Shown here: positions 13,976 through 26,999 of the stretch, piece after piece
Numbering within the stretch: position 1 is the stretch's first letter
Layout of the letters: the number at the start of each line of letters is the position of its first letter
Source: Calliopum simillimum
Taxonomy: Eukaryota > Arthropoda > Insecta > Diptera > Lauxaniidae
Assembly (NCBI GenBank): GCA_951812925.1
Contig: OX638372.1
Location: 3,472,001 to 3,536,000, forward strand
Reading direction: 5' to 3'
Length of the DNA stretch: 64,000 bases
The notes under the pieces: model-generated
What the model was told of the DNA's origin: nothing
Database searches by the model: none
What the model saw: the letters and a program-made list of their open reading frames with translations, nothing else
Program-made: the position numbers and the translations under genes

Positions 13976-16888
13976 CTCAGCAAATAACTTTTTTTTTTGT
14001 AATTGCAGCCGTAAGCGAAATAATTGAAAAAAATTTATTTTCGCAACTTTTGACCTTGAATCACTTTTTTTGGGCATACGATTTTGCAATTTACTTTTCA
14101 CACGTTATTTCTTATGCATTAGTGAATACAATTCCCAAAAACGAAAATTCATTTGGAACTATTTTTCAGAATTATCCTTGTATGCTTCGGCTAAGGCAAC
14201 ATGGAAATCGTTTGTTAGCCGGTCATTTCCGAAGTGCTCTAAGGATTTTGAAATTTTTTATTGAAAACATGTCGAAATACGATTTTTAACAGAATTCCGT
14301 AAAAAAAATGGGGTACTCGAAAATGTTATTCAAATCACCCACAGGACAGGCGTGATATATACACCATATAATTTATCAAGTACTCACCGCTCTTCTGTCT
14401 CTCGAAATGTATGCAAAAAAGTCAGCCGCTTAAATTCCCGCACGCAAATAATTATCGCAACTGCAGCTTAACGAACAATTCACTACAAAGTCATTCATGC
14501 AATTGAATTAAATTTTGTCCATTTTTAAATTCTACAAAAACGGAGTGCCATATCACCAGGGGGTGCAATGTCCCCCGGTCTTATCCTAGATTTTAAGAAA
14601 ACAAATTGCGAATTCTAAACCAAAATTTATAGATTCAGCTCTGTAGATCTACTGTGCATCAGCATGTCCTTCTTTATAATGTACAAATGTGTGTGTTTGT
14701 GAGTGTTTTTACCCAAGTGGAAAATATGTAAGTCCTTACTAATAATCATACAAAAAGTGCATTCGATTCGATACAGTAAGTAATCAAAATGTCCAAATAC
14801 TAAAATTTTACGTTTCAGTATTATAAAAAAAGTCGGAGAGATTACAAAATTTAAAAAAATGAACAAATATTTTAATTCATATACAAAATTTTACAAAGTC
14901 AGCAATATCTGCAGTCTGGTGCGCTTAGTTCTTTTTTAGCTTTGAACATCAAATATGTGCTGAGTTTGAATCGCAGTTTGTGAATAAATTTATGTATTTT
15001 TTGTTTTTAATTTCTTTTTCGCCTTGGGTGTGTATAACAACAAATCGAGCAACACACACATCCAGCATGTAAGCAAATTAGCCATTTTGAAATGACAACA
15101 ACAACAACAAGCATACAATGCATATAGATTGTTGTAGCAAGTGTTGCCAATATTTTACCATGTAATTATGCAATTCAATTAATCCCTTCTCGCCTTTTGC
15201 TAAAGGCTGTGGCTCAAAAATTCAGATTTAGTGTCATGTCCGAAAATTGTCAAATGTCTGGCAGCATAAGCAAAGATATGGCCAACTTACCATCCGGTTC
15301 AGTATGGAACAGTAAAAGTTTGTAGCTCATAATAAATGTCTTGATTTCACTTCTATTCCTGCTGTTTTGCTGTTGTTGTTGTTGTAATCTACCATAAAAC
15401 GAATTAATTTCTTAGCTGCTAAGGCATTCAGTCAGTCAGTGAGCCATGTTTTGGGTTACAAAATGTCAAAAAGTTATGCGCATCCTTAAAGTAGCACCAA
15501 TGCGGGCAGAGAGAATTTATTAAGAGGATAATACCTTTTGGAATGTTATTTCATTTCATTTAAATTCAAAACAAAATTTTTGAGCATTTAGTTCACTTAT
15601 GTAGAATTTTCAAATAACCTTACAATTTACTTATTCATTTTTATGATATTTACATTACTGTTAAGTTCAAACAACAAAAAAAACAAACAAAAAACGAACT
15701 GACCGCAGTAGGGTTCGAACCGTGTTCGGTCCATGTGACGGATAAAAACATATTCTCTGCACTACTGGCCCAAATGATGAAGAGGTATGAAATTTGTATA
15801 TTAAGCAAGTGTCTGTCCAAACATAAATATTTTTACTGACTACAATTTTAAAGTCAAAATGGTTATATGAGGTAAGGTGATAATGTTTGAAATTTAGTGT
15901 TAATTGCTTTAATTTTTTAACTTCCTCAGAGGAGTAAAAACTATGAATATGAAAAACTGTGGCATGGCATCGGCTTTTTTTTCATAATTTTTTGCATTCA
16001 TCGCTGCCTATGTCAATTTCATAGTATTATTGCATAACCTTATCCATATCTCACCCCTTTATAGGTTTTTGCGAAGCAAAAGTCCGGCGGAAGTTTAACA
16101 TGACTTCTACAGATTAGAAACACAAAAACCAAGTATTCATTTGATGTTGGAGTTGTTATTGCTGCTGTTACTTCAACAATGTAATATTTTGTTTGCATAA
16201 GGCATAAAATTCCAAAAGCATAAAAAGTTCTGTGCAAACTTTATTGAAACATTTTTCCCACAAATTATTGGACTGCGTAAACATTTAACAATTCGTATAA
16301 ATTTTTACAGGAATTTTGTTGGTTAAATTTTTGTTTCAGATCCTTTTCATTTTTTTTCAGTTGAAAATGTGTTTTTAAAAAATCTCCACACTAATCGAAA
16401 GCCTGCAGCATAGCTTACTTTATTATTATGACATTAGTTTCCGTTGCTAGAGTCCTTTTTAAATTTCCTTTACGCCACCATGATAACTTTATTTTTTTAG
16501 TCTGTCGTGTTTTGAAAAGAAGAAACAAATGTGACACATACTCATATGTATGACTGAAATGCACTCGGGAACTGATGACCATTAGCGCCATCTGTTGAGT
16601 ATTGGATAAACTTATAAACATCATCGCATTCTAATATACTATATGTATGCATATATTTGAACAATCTACCAAAGCATAAATTTATGTGGAGAAAAGTGTA
16701 ATGTTTAAGTAAAGTTTTGAGTGACTTTTGTTTTAAGGATGAGTAGGATGTGCTGTAAAGACTTCGCGGAATAAGGCTAAAAAGCCGAATTAAAAGTAAA
16801 GCCACCAAGATATAGTGACGAAAATATATTCATTAAATTAACTCCAAACTATAAACTGAAACGTCCACCATAAAGGTGCACCGATTTC
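13976..16888. other. 2.9 kb of non-coding DNA
   Basis: No host coding sequence recognised. A (TTG)n tract lies at about 15369-15384, and there is a tRNA-like fragment near 15.7 kb (listed separately). Confidence 0.4.
15700..15775 (-). repeat. tRNA-Val-like relic / SINE head
   Basis: On the minus strand a TCC GTCACAT GGA stem-loop has U at position 33, a CAC triplet at the anticodon position and a purine after it. It is followed by the B box GGTTCGAACC and, upstream, by an A-box-like CAGTAGTGCAGAG. The T stem does not pair, so this is a degenerate tRNA-derived sequence, not an active gene. Confidence 0.35.
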
Positions 16889-16959
16889 AAGATATATGGT
16901 TCCAAATTTAAAATTTTCCTTGGCTTCTCATAATTTTACATTTGGAACCCCTTATCTTA
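16889..16959. repeat. Short inverted repeat
   Basis: AAGATATATGGTTCCAAAT and TTAAAATT on the left face AATTTTACATTTGGAACC and TTATCTT on the right, giving a hairpin with arms of about 28 bp and a 13-base loop. It is probably a MITE remnant. Confidence 0.5.
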
Positions 16960-18544
16960 AAATTCGTACACTCTATATGGTTGACGTCTTGGGTGACCCC
17001 AATTATTTTTTATAGGGGACATTTTTTCCGAATAGACCTTCTTAGTTTTCTGGACGATTTACATGCTATGGCCAAATTCACAAAATAGAGCTTATAAAAT
17101 TTCTCAAAAAAGCAATAAGAGGAGTTAGGCGAAATTGCTTTTTGAGAGAAAAAAATTTCTTGGTTCAATTTGTCCAACTTTTTCTCAAGTATCAAGAATG
17201 AAGGAATTGATTTTAATAGACTTTTGGGCATATCAAGTTTCTCAAAAAAAAAAGAGGTGAGACACCCCAATAGCGGCGATCTCAGACCTGAGAGGAAAAT
17301 TGGTTGCCAGATTCAAAATCAAGCAACCTAAAATAGTCAAAAAAAGTTATCAAGATCTCATTTCAATAAATTTGTCGCACTGTGTAATTTAAGGACAAAA
17401 CAATCATACTTACGCGAATCAATTTAAAGAAAACAACAAAATAGTACTACTGCAGCTTAAGGTTTTTGTCCAAAATTGTTTTTTTTTCCTTCCATTTGTT
17501 TGCTTGTGTCCTCTCAGTTTGTTTGTTTGCTGTTTGTCAGAAATTTAATCCACATATCAAAGAAAACAAATAAATAACAAAAAACGGAAAACGGAAAAAG
17601 TTATAACATCCTTTTGCTTATCATTTCCGCAATAAATTTTATTTAATTTTATTTTTCTATTAAAACTAAAAAGGACATTTATATATATGTATGTATTACA
17701 TCCCCCCTCGCTTCTCTCCGACAAGAGTCTCTTTCCTTACGGTTATGCGAATCCTTGTTTTCAGTGGTATTCGCTTATCCTAAATTCATTATAAATGCAT
17801 TTATAACAACTACATTTCCAAAATAAAAAAAGGACACACACGTCCCTTTAGTGTTGTTAACCAACAAAACGAACATACACACTCCCACCATAAATCAAAT
17901 TTCCTGCTCCTCCACCGCTCCAACATTTCGTGCTGGCAAACAAAAATTTTAATATTTAGCATGCGAATACAAACAAAGGACATCATGTGAATTTTTAAAG
18001 TATCTAAAATGCTCTTGTGGATTTGTTGCTCCCTGTGCAATTTCATGTGTGAGTTCGAGTATCGCAAACGTGCTTCACATGGATGCAAATGTGACTACAT
18101 TAGAATTTTCAACAAGAACTTGCGGATGCAAAGATTTCAAAAATATATTTTTATTCTAAGATTTTCTCATATTTTTTATCAGTTGCTTTGGGAAGAAACT
18201 TTTTTTCGTTGTCTGATTTAACATATCATTTTTGGTGAACTTTTGCCACCAAAGATTCTTTTTCTTTTTTGTTTATCTATGTATGGATACATGGCTTATT
18301 CTTTTACTTTTTTCTCGAAATCAAACCGTTTGTCATCATTTTAATGCCTTTTGACAGTGAACGCATGCATGTGAGCATCTTAAATGATGATATCAGCTGT
18401 CACTGCAGCGAAGGGTAGATTAAATTAAATGGTTACTTCAACGGCAATGATTAATTGCCGTATGTGACTGTTGTGGTTTTAGCATAACTCGATTCTTATT
18501 GTACTCCAAGCAAATTTATGTGACAATAGTGAAATCTGTGGAAT
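16960..18544. other. 1.6 kb of non-coding DNA
   Basis: No supportable gene or repeat. The open frames on the minus strand at 17.0-17.3 and 17.8-18.1 kb have no recognisable domain. Confidence 0.4.
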
Positions 18545-18811
18545 CAATTGAGGAGTGGCCGTACCAAAGGGCCTAAGTACCGTTTCTAGGCAAAAGTAAT
18601 GTCATACTTTTTATGTGCCTAATAGTCCGTTATTTGACTGTTATAATTTTTACGACATAATGACATCAATTTCACACTATCAAGAAAATTTTAAGTGAAA
18701 ACAAAAAAGAGTTTTATTAATTTCTAACAAAATGCCACAAGTTTCATATTATGACACTACTTTTGCCTCGAAACGGTACTTAGGCTCTTTTGTACGGCCA
18801 CTCCTCAATTG
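18545..18811. mobile_element. 267-bp MITE with ~60-bp terminal inverted repeats
   Basis: The left end CAATTGAGGAGTGGCCGTAC, with CCTAAGTACCGTTTC and GCAAAAGTAAT after it, is mirrored at the right end by ATTACTTTTGCC-like sequence, GAAACGGTACTTAGG and GTACGGCCACTCCTCAATTG. The arms differ at only a few positions. The interior has no coding capacity. The flanking CAATTG is itself palindromic, so the target duplication cannot be assigned with certainty. Confidence 0.75.
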
Positions 18812-19026
18812 TTGAAGGTTGCCAAATCAGTCAAATAACGTATTTATTCTTCATCTTGTGTCCTTTATACATAATTCTTCAACATCATGCTTACCACTGC
18901 ACTATAGGTCAAAAGGCCCACTTTTTTGGCCAAAATTCATAACGTCCGTATTATCATGGATACCGACTGCAAATTAAGTTTTTATGTTGACTCTAGACTA
19001 AAAGAACAATTCTGAAAAAATCTTAA

Positions 19027-21330
19027 CCCTTGGACTACCGGGTCGAAAATGGCACGTAATAAATTCCGTAAATAAATATCAAACAACAGGAAAGTTTTGT
19101 TTTTAAGCATTTCCCAAGTAACTCTAATGGCTATTTTTGAGGTTCGATGCAAACTGCACAAAATTTTCATTATATTTTTACCAAACACATCACGTAGTTC
19201 TGTTATGTTTCTTCAAAATGAGCTCTTATGCTATACAATAGTTCCTTTAAAAGTTATGGCCGATTTAATATGACATGTCATGACATCTTGAAATTCCATA
19301 AAACGGGCAAAACGACACAACTTGGGATTTCATTATATCATCTTAAATCTGCAATAACCTTTGAAGAAAGTATTATATGGCACTTTTTAAGAGCTCGTTT
19401 TGAAAGTAAAAAGTGGTATTCAGTAATGAATTATGCAAAAAAAAAAATAAAAAAAATTTTGTGCAGTCTACAATTAACCTCAAAAGTTACAAAAGTACTT
19501 ATTTTTCGTATATTAACCTCAAATTTCTCTAATTTTAAAAAAACCTTGCGGTTTTTTCAATATATCTCGTAAGCTAACTGAGTTTTATTGCATTTAGTGG
19601 TGGGGTTTTGTTCGTCTAATCCATATCTACTCTTTCATTACCAAAACAGTATTTTTGGATGCACTTTTGGCAAGTTAGAGCACAAAATTCCCAAAAAAGT
19701 GATATTTTTCACCTTTTATGACATTTGGCTCAATAGTAATCACCTGAGTGTTGGATTTATGCCTTTTAACCTATAGCTGGCATATTGGCAAAAATTTCTC
19801 AAGTGAGTCACCTAAAAAATTAAACGTAAAAAAGGCTTTAACAAAATTATGTTTTATAACAACTAGTAAAGATTTTGTAAAAATGTTTTTTTTAGAGATA
19901 TTTAGCATAGGTCGGGGAATAAAATGGTGTTTTTGATTTGTAAAAAAATGTTTCATTTATTATTGAAAAACCCTATTTCAAACAGGTACATAAAAGTAAA
20001 GTAACCTCTTTGCCTCTGAGAAAACTATAAAAAATAGGTAAGAACTCTCCACTTGTCAAGAAACTATATTCCAGAAAAAAAAAAATGGGGTAATCGATAT
20101 TGGTTCAAAAGTTATTAACAATATAATGATGTCGTGCAAGTCTTTTTTCAGCATTAGAGAAAAACAAGACATCGTACGAAAAAGTGTATATGGCATAAAA
20201 TGCTTAGAATTATCTAAGGAATACGTGTGAGTTTTTTTGGAACATATCAAATATTTTTTTCGAACCTTTTGAAAAATTAAAAAATGTCTCAGAAAATTCT
20301 GAAAAAATTCACACATATTCCCTAGATAAGCATTTTATGCCATATACACTTTTTTCGTAAGATGCGTTGTTTTTCTCTAATGCTGAAAAAAGACTTGCAC
20401 GACATCACTATATTGTTAATAACTTTTGAACTAATATCGATTACCCCAATTTTTTTTCTATGATATAGTTTCTTGAAAAGTGGAGAGTGCCTACATATTT
20501 TTAAAAGTTTTCTCAGAGGCGGAGAAGTTGCTTTAGTTTTATGTACCTATTTGAAATAATTATTTTCGATAATAAACTAAAAATTTTGGTCCAAAAAAAA
20601 GTAGCATTTTATTTCCCGACCTATGCTAAATATCTCTAAAAAAAAACATTTTTCCAAAATCTTTACTAGTTGTTATAAAACATCGTTTTGTTAAAGCATT
20701 TTTTACGTTTAGTTTCTTAGATGGCTCACTTGAGAAATTTTTGCCCATATGAAACATTTATTATATCAAAGTGTTTGTATGGATCTCGGCTATAGGTTAA
20801 AAGGTATAAATCCACCACTCGGGTTATTTCTATCAAGCCGAATGTCATAAAAGGCGAAAAATATAACTTTTTTTGGGAATTTTGTGCTCTAATTTGCCAA
20901 AAAGCATCCAAAAACACTGATTTGGTAAAGAAAGAGTAGATATGGACTAGACGAATAAAACCCCACCACCAAATGCTATAAAACTCAGTTAACTTACGAG
21001 ATATATTGAAAAAACCACATAATTCAAGGTGCAAAATTCAAACGGCCTTTTCTCGAAAACTAGAGCCAATTTGAACAAAATGAGCCTAATGGTATTTTAT
21101 TTTGGCCTATATTTTCATCCCGCAGCGTCAGATTCAAGTAAACTTTTAGTGACCAAATTTTGTTCCACAGTGTTATACAACTTTGGTAAGAAATTTATTG
21201 TTCATAGGAATTTTGCCTTATAATTTTATAAAAAAAAAAAATATAAATTATAACATAAAATTGGAATACATTTTGAAGTTTTGAATGCAAAGTACACACC
21301 CATTTACATTTTGCCTGTCTCATTAAAGGG
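19027..21330. mobile_element. 2.3-kb compound palindromic element with TTAA-CCCTT ends (piggyBac-like, non-autonomous)
   Basis: The outer ends read TTAA-CCCTT (19023) and AAGGG-TTAA (21334), matching the TTAA target and CCCT terminus of piggyBac elements. Beyond about 9 bp the two ends agree only weakly. Inside are two nested palindromes: one centred near 19.29 kb (GCACAAAATTTTC at 19155 against AAAATTTTGTGCAG at 19455), and a large one from about 19.5 to 21.03 kb centred near 20.27 kb. The large arms share GTGGTGGGGTTTTGTTCGTC at 19600 with its complement at 20950. No transposase is present, so any mobility would need one supplied elsewhere. The palindromes are clear; the piggyBac assignment is an inference. 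Confidence 0.6.
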
Positions 21331-21334
21331 TTAA

Positions 21335-24189
21335 ATTAAGCAGGTCATAAATAACACGTAATTATAATGTGCAAAATTAACGACCATAAGGAGAAGCGCT
21401 CCTTTTAATTGGACGCTACAATTAGATTCAGAATAATAATTTATGATTAAGCGGAATGCCAATTAAGTGCGTGTGACAACAACTGCGAATCTAAGGCGAG
21501 ATTTTGCGTAATTAAATGCACCTGATGTTAAAACCCAACAACAACACAATTACATACATATACATACATATATAATGCGTATTACAACAACAATGCAACT
21601 TAGCGCGACAACATTTATCACAATAAAATGTAAATATATGTATACATATTGACTTATTTACATACAAATATAAAGATATATAAGTACACCAAAATCTTTT
21701 GTATTGGCTAAATATTGAGTTCAAAAAATTTAACCAATAGGTATATCATCGCCGAAAATTGATAACCTCCGCTCTCCTATAATTTTGAAGTTTTGTGAGT
21801 TTTGACAGCTCTGTAGCTGTTGACAGCTGTCAAAATTTAATTTTGACACTTGTATCGTGTTCAGCGACCCGAAAAACAATAAGATACACATTTGATGGCG
21901 AAAAATATTTCAGGCAACGCGATTCCCAGCAAGTTAAAACAAGAAGTATATAAAATCTATGTTAATTTTCATATAAATTTGAATGTCTTCGTGGCACAGG
22001 TTGATTCGTTTAAAAAAACCTGTCCTTTGGGGGATCTCATTTTTTGGGGGATCTCAGTCTTTCGATTCTGGGGGAGCGCGACATAAAATTTTGACTTTTC
22101 CCAAATAAGGGACACCCTAATGGATTGCCTCATAAAGTTGTAGAGCCCATATCAAAAGCATAAAGATATGTTACTTATACCCATCAAAACTATTTGAAAT
22201 ATTTTTCTTAAAGAGACTAGTGCAGCTTTTCCATCAAATATTTTTACCAATCTCTTTTTTGCGTTGTTTGATACCTTTATCTACTCAAATATTATCCTTG
22301 AGCATAGCAAATATATGCAGTAGTTTTGATTTTATTATAACACCTATACTATATTATTATATATCACTTTTGACAGTTAAGTGTTTAAAATTTAAAAAGC
22401 GACTATCAAGACAAGAGAATTTAATCTACTGAAAAATTTTATTCATTTTCTTTTCTTGAGAAGGCTTAGCTAAGTAAAAGAGCTATGTAACAAGATGCTT
22501 CCAACTTTGAAATAAACTTCATATTATTACAAGCCCTTCCTTGCCCTGATGCTTTCTCTCACATTGTATTCCTGCAACTATTAGGAAGAGTATAGGGCCA
22601 AAATGAAATGCTACCATCTAACGCGAACCTTTTTGTTAACTTCTATCACACTTCAAAACTTTCTAGCTTTCAAGATTTTCTTCTCCCATAAAGTTTTCCA
22701 GGTGCCTTTTAATCTTCGCAACTGCTCACATTGAAAGGTACTCATATTAAATAAAATTAAATTTGTTTCTTTGACTCAACTCTTATTTTCCCCACGCTAA
22801 GTAAAAATATTAACATTTTTATTACGTATATCTAGTACTGGATGGGTACCTATTACAATACATTTTGGCACGTAAACCCATTATAAATATTTATGAGCCA
22901 TGATGTTGCTTATTTGACTTAAGTGTGAATTCGCGCATTTAATCGAAGCAAATTGCAAAACTCTGATTGGACCGACTTCTAAATGTATTCGGTGTTTAAA
23001 TCGAAATTTATTTGAGTTGTAATTGAAATTTCTTTCGCCATCATACATATCGTGTGAAAAACTAGAAAGTTCAATGCGTTCTCGTTTCGTCTATGTCATG
23101 TGAAAAATATCAGAATTTTTCATTCGCTGCATCTACTTCTTAGATGTAGTTTTTAGACGAAGACCAAGAACAAAATAAAATTTCTTTGCTAGTGCTTATG
23201 GAGAATTTCTTCATTTCGCAGTTCATTTCAGATATTAAGTACATACCTACAAAGTTGTGCAGATGTAATCGGTTTTCCCACTAAAATTTTACATCACTAA
23301 AACAATCAAGTAAAAGTAAAAAGGAAATTAAATTGATATACTGCCCAGATGTCGACATTCTGAATGCTCCAAAAGTTCGAAGTTTATAAAGAACAGAACA
23401 TTTTAATCGAAACGGCCACATAAAACTTTGCGCCCGCCAACAAATGTTATCTAGTCCTTGTACAAGGAGTACGAGTATTTCTGCCTTTCTTCGCATTATA
23501 ATCGCATTTTAGAAAAATGCCATTTTTCATAATAATATTTTGCAACATTGAAATGTCTTGTTTTTATCAGAAAATCATGTTCAATGCGGAAAAATGCGCG
23601 TAATGTTCGCGAAATTTTGCTTGTTCCCTTTTTTATTGCCTGTGAAATTAATATTTATGTTCGGAAGCGCCACAACATCATGCCAAGAATGCTACGAGTA
23701 CACCATGTCACGGTGCCGTGATAACGTAGTGCTGCGACTTTTAGCGGATATTAGAAGTGATTAAACTACGTGAAGCGGCTGCTATAAAATTGAATTATGG
23801 TTTTAATATAGAAAAAAAAACATCGAAATGTGAAAAGAATGTCAAAAAAAAAATTATGCTGAGGAGAAATTTAACCATAACACTGCAGTGTACCTACTGT
23901 TGTAAATGGAAATTTGACAAAAACCTAATTCAGGCAAATCATTTGGTCGTGTCAATTTTCAACTATCTTGGTTCATTTTCTACTTTTCAGTAGAGCAAAA
24001 AAACTGATTCAAGCTTGATTTTAAAAATATAAAATTTTTTTTTCTGAATAGGGCTCTTTTCAGATAGCATTGCATCTTTTAACCAAATAAGTACTTACCA
24101 CTAACTTAAGAAATAAACAAACTTTTTAAAGATGTGTCTCTTGGTTTTGTGTGAAAATTTTTGGTTTTTGAAAAAATTTAAGTGTAAAC
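21335..24189. other. 2.9 kb of non-coding DNA
   Basis: No host exon or element that I can support. A directly repeated GGGGGATCTCA occurs at 22028 and 22046 within a G-rich patch unlike its AT-rich surroundings. Confidence 0.4.
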
Positions 24190-24191
24190 TA

Positions 24192-25462
24192 AGGACTGCC
24201 CCAACAAAATTTGTCCCTTTTATTCCTGAAGACTAAAATTTACCTGATGATCGTCCAGGTCGAAATATGGATGCTATATTTTCGATATAACATGACAATT
24301 AAAAAAATATATAACACTTGGCAAACAAACTTCAGACGATAAAGATATCTAGCAATCAAGAAAAAAAGAGCAAACTCATTTTGTACACTTGCATGCAAAA
24401 ACGAGAATTAAAATATTCAGCCATAGCTAAAAAAACAGGCGCATCAAAAATCACTGTCCAAGGGCTTATTTCGAATTATAGAAAGGGTCAACTTATTACG
24501 CGGAAAAAGAGTTTAGGTAGAAAAGCCAGTATAGATCCACAATTGGTGAAAAAAGTGAAGCGCCTTTTTAATCAGAATCCCAACACTTCAGAACGAGATA
24601 TGGCTGCCAGAGCAGGAACCTCAAAATTTTCTATAAAAAGACTAAAGAAAAAACTTAAGCTAAGAACCTACAGAGTTCAAAAAGAACCAAACCGTTCCGA
24701 TGAAAAGCAGTTAGAGGCTCAAAAGCGAGCTCGAAAGTTATATGTCGGTTACCTGACTTAATTTGACTGCTGCATAATGGACGATTAAACATACGTTAAG
24801 GCAGATTTTAAACAGCTAACAAGACACGAATTTTACACCTGTTCGGAGGAGGGGCAGATACAGAGCAAATTTAAAGAGAAGAAAATTACAAAATTTCCCA
24901 AGCAGTATATGGTTTGGCAGGCCATATGCACCTGCGGTCTGAGGACAATTAACTCAAAAATTTATATTGATGAATGCTCTGAAAAAGTTTTTTGCCATTT
25001 GTTCGTGAGCATGGAGGTACTGTAATGTTCTGGCCTGATTTAGCAACCTCTCACTACTCTAGAGCCACCATAAAATGGTACAAAAGTAATAATGTAAATT
25101 TTGTTCCCAAAAATGCGAATCCACCTAACTGCCCACAGCTTCGATCTATTGAGAGATATTAGGCTCTAATGAAATCAGATCTTTAGAAGAGTAAATGCAC
25201 TGCAAAAAATTTAAAAGATTTCAAAAATAAGTGGCGAAGGTCGTACGGTACTCTCGACGAAACAACTGTACAATACTTAATGAAGGGTCTTAAGAAAAAA
25301 GTAAAATATTTTTATATAAAATAAATATTTGTTAATAGTGTAAGGTTATTTATATTTGTTATACTACTCACTAATAAATAAAAAAACAAAATTTAAAAAA
25401 AATTCATTACGTATTTTTTTGTTAATGAAAAACAAAGGGACAAATTTTTCCGGGGCAGTCCT
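24192..25462 (+). mobile_element. Tc1/mariner element of DD37E spacing, degenerate
   Basis: Terminal inverted repeats of about 29 bp (AGGACTGCCCCAACAAAATT at the left; AGGACTGCCCCGGAAAAATT read inward from the right) are each flanked by TA, the Tc1/mariner target duplication. The ~1.27-kb length suits a single transposase gene between the repeats. The coding part is broken (see the pseudogene entry), so the copy is non-autonomous. Terminal identity is still high, so it may be mobilisable in trans. Confidence 0.88.
24318..25325 (+). pseudogene. Broken Tc1/mariner transposase (DD37E type)
   Basis: An open N-terminal part (147 codons, 24318-24761) carries a helix-turn-helix DNA-binding region with the pattern YSAIAKKTGAS and a second basic helix region around SERDMAARAGTS. 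After a stop, the rest of the gene is readable in pieces. There is the first acidic motif (IMDD, near 24775), a block FPKQYMVWQAICTCG near 24895, then WPDLATSHYSRA near 25033 and NCPQLRSIERY near 25130. I count 37 residues between the D of WPDL and the E of SIER, which is the DD37E class. In-frame stops follow MDD and replace the W after IERY, so no functional enzyme can be made. Confidence 0.82.
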
Positions 25463-25542
25463 TATTTAATCTATTTGAACAAGAAGATTTTACAGGCATG
25501 CTTAAACAAGAATTTACCTTGCTTGCGGTCAGGACAAAAGTG

Positions 25543-26256
25543 CATATCGATACCTTAGAGCGCTACAGTTCTATCTCCACTTTTTGCGATTTTGAGATTT
25601 TTGCAGTTATGGTAACATTGTGGGCTTCTTTACCGTGTGGAAAACTGTGTGATGTCAAAATACCACTAAAACACCAAAATATTCGAAAATTAAAAAAAAT
25701 CCTATCTCCAAACTAATTTTTTCAAGAGCGCTACTGTCCTATCTCCACTGAATATTCAAATAAGTCACATTTTTGAAGAAAATTCTTCCTTTTTCCCGTT
25801 TTCTTCGCGTTTCATGATTTTTTGCGACATTTAAGTGAAAAAATTTGGTTACACCCAAGGCTCCACTCTTGTTTGTCGGAACCAAAAATTCAAAGAAAAA
25901 AAAAAAAAATTCGTTTTTTTGTGTTTTCCACGCGTTTCATGACTTTTTACGACATTTTAGTGGAAAAAATTCATAAAATGTACTAAATACGTCGTTTTTT
26001 TCAATAGTAGTGGAATTCTATGTAAGGGCAAAAGTAATGGCATACTATAAATTGACTGGGATTTCGTTAGAAGTTAATAAAATTGGATAAAAAACTTAAA
26101 TTATGTTAAAATATACTACAGGTAACAATTTTACATATATCGTTATATCAAAATAGCAACCAATCCTAAATAACCACTGTTTGAAATCTTCTTTTTGCAT
26201 TTCCCAACAATTGGAAAAATGGAGATAGGACCATAGCGCTCTAAGGTATCGATATG
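25543..26256. mobile_element. 714-bp MITE with ~40-bp terminal inverted repeats
   Basis: The left end CATATCGATACCTTAGAGCG, continuing GCTACAGTTCTATCTCCACT, is the reverse complement of the right end around GGAGATAGGACCATAGCGCT and CTAAGGTATCGATATG. A third internal copy of AGAGCGCTACTGTCCTATCT lies at about 25725. No coding capacity. The target duplication is not clear. Confidence 0.7.
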
Positions 26257-26279
26257 ATGTGAATAAATCGAATATAAGT

Positions 26280-26960
26280 TTTGGAAACTATTAAAGTTGT
26301 CCCCAAACCCTTAAATAAGTTGAAGGTACATTATTATAAAAAAAAAAAATGTATTTGCAGATTCGATAGGGAATTGTTAAAAAATTGTTGAAATGTCCCC
26401 GACCCCTCTCATGGGTTTTACACCCATTTTTCTAAGCAAATATACTGCACCAATCAATAGTGAAAGGAATAGTGAATCAGGGGTGTCCCCGACCTCTCAA
26501 ATGAGTTTTGATCTTCTATTTCCAAAAAATTTTATTGTTTGTTTGTTTCACCCATCAATAAAGAAAACTGAAGAAAAATTTTGCAAAACTGTCAGGGTTG
26601 TCTTCAACAGCACTAATGAGTTTTTGTTCCTTTGAAAAAAAAAAATGTGTTGCTCCAATCGATAGGAAAAGAAACTTTGGAAATTATCAAGGGTGTCCCT
26701 CAACCCGTATAATAGTTTAAGGTGCGCTTTTCAAATAATTTTGCGCACCAATTGACAGGAAAAGGTCAAGGAAAAAATTTGGATCTCAACACTGAGACCA
26801 AAACTCTTTAGAGGTTTCTGGGACACCTTTGGTAGAGTCAACAAGTTTTCTTCAACCTCTCCATATCGGATTTTTTCTAAAATTTTTTTTTATTTTTTTT
26901 TCTTTGAGCAATACTCCTGATAGGATTCGGGGTTACCACTGACAGTTTTCTAAATTTTTC
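26280..26960 (+). repeat. Degenerate ~100-bp tandem repeat
   Basis: A unit containing GTGTCCCCGACC(T/C)CTCAAATGAGTTTT, an A/T run, and CACCAATCGATAGG(A/G)AAAG recurs about six times, with starts near 26298, 26394, 26487, 26597, 26692 and 26930. The units are strongly diverged, so this is an old minisatellite. It directly abuts the MITE at 25543-26256. Confidence 0.55.
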
Positions 26961-26999
26961 CTTCGACCTTTCTCTAACAACAGGTGCGAAATTTTTTTT

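Noticed and set aside
15700..15775. Functional tRNA-Val gene on the minus strand
   Set aside because: The T stem and acceptor stem do not pair; only the B box and anticodon loop look right.
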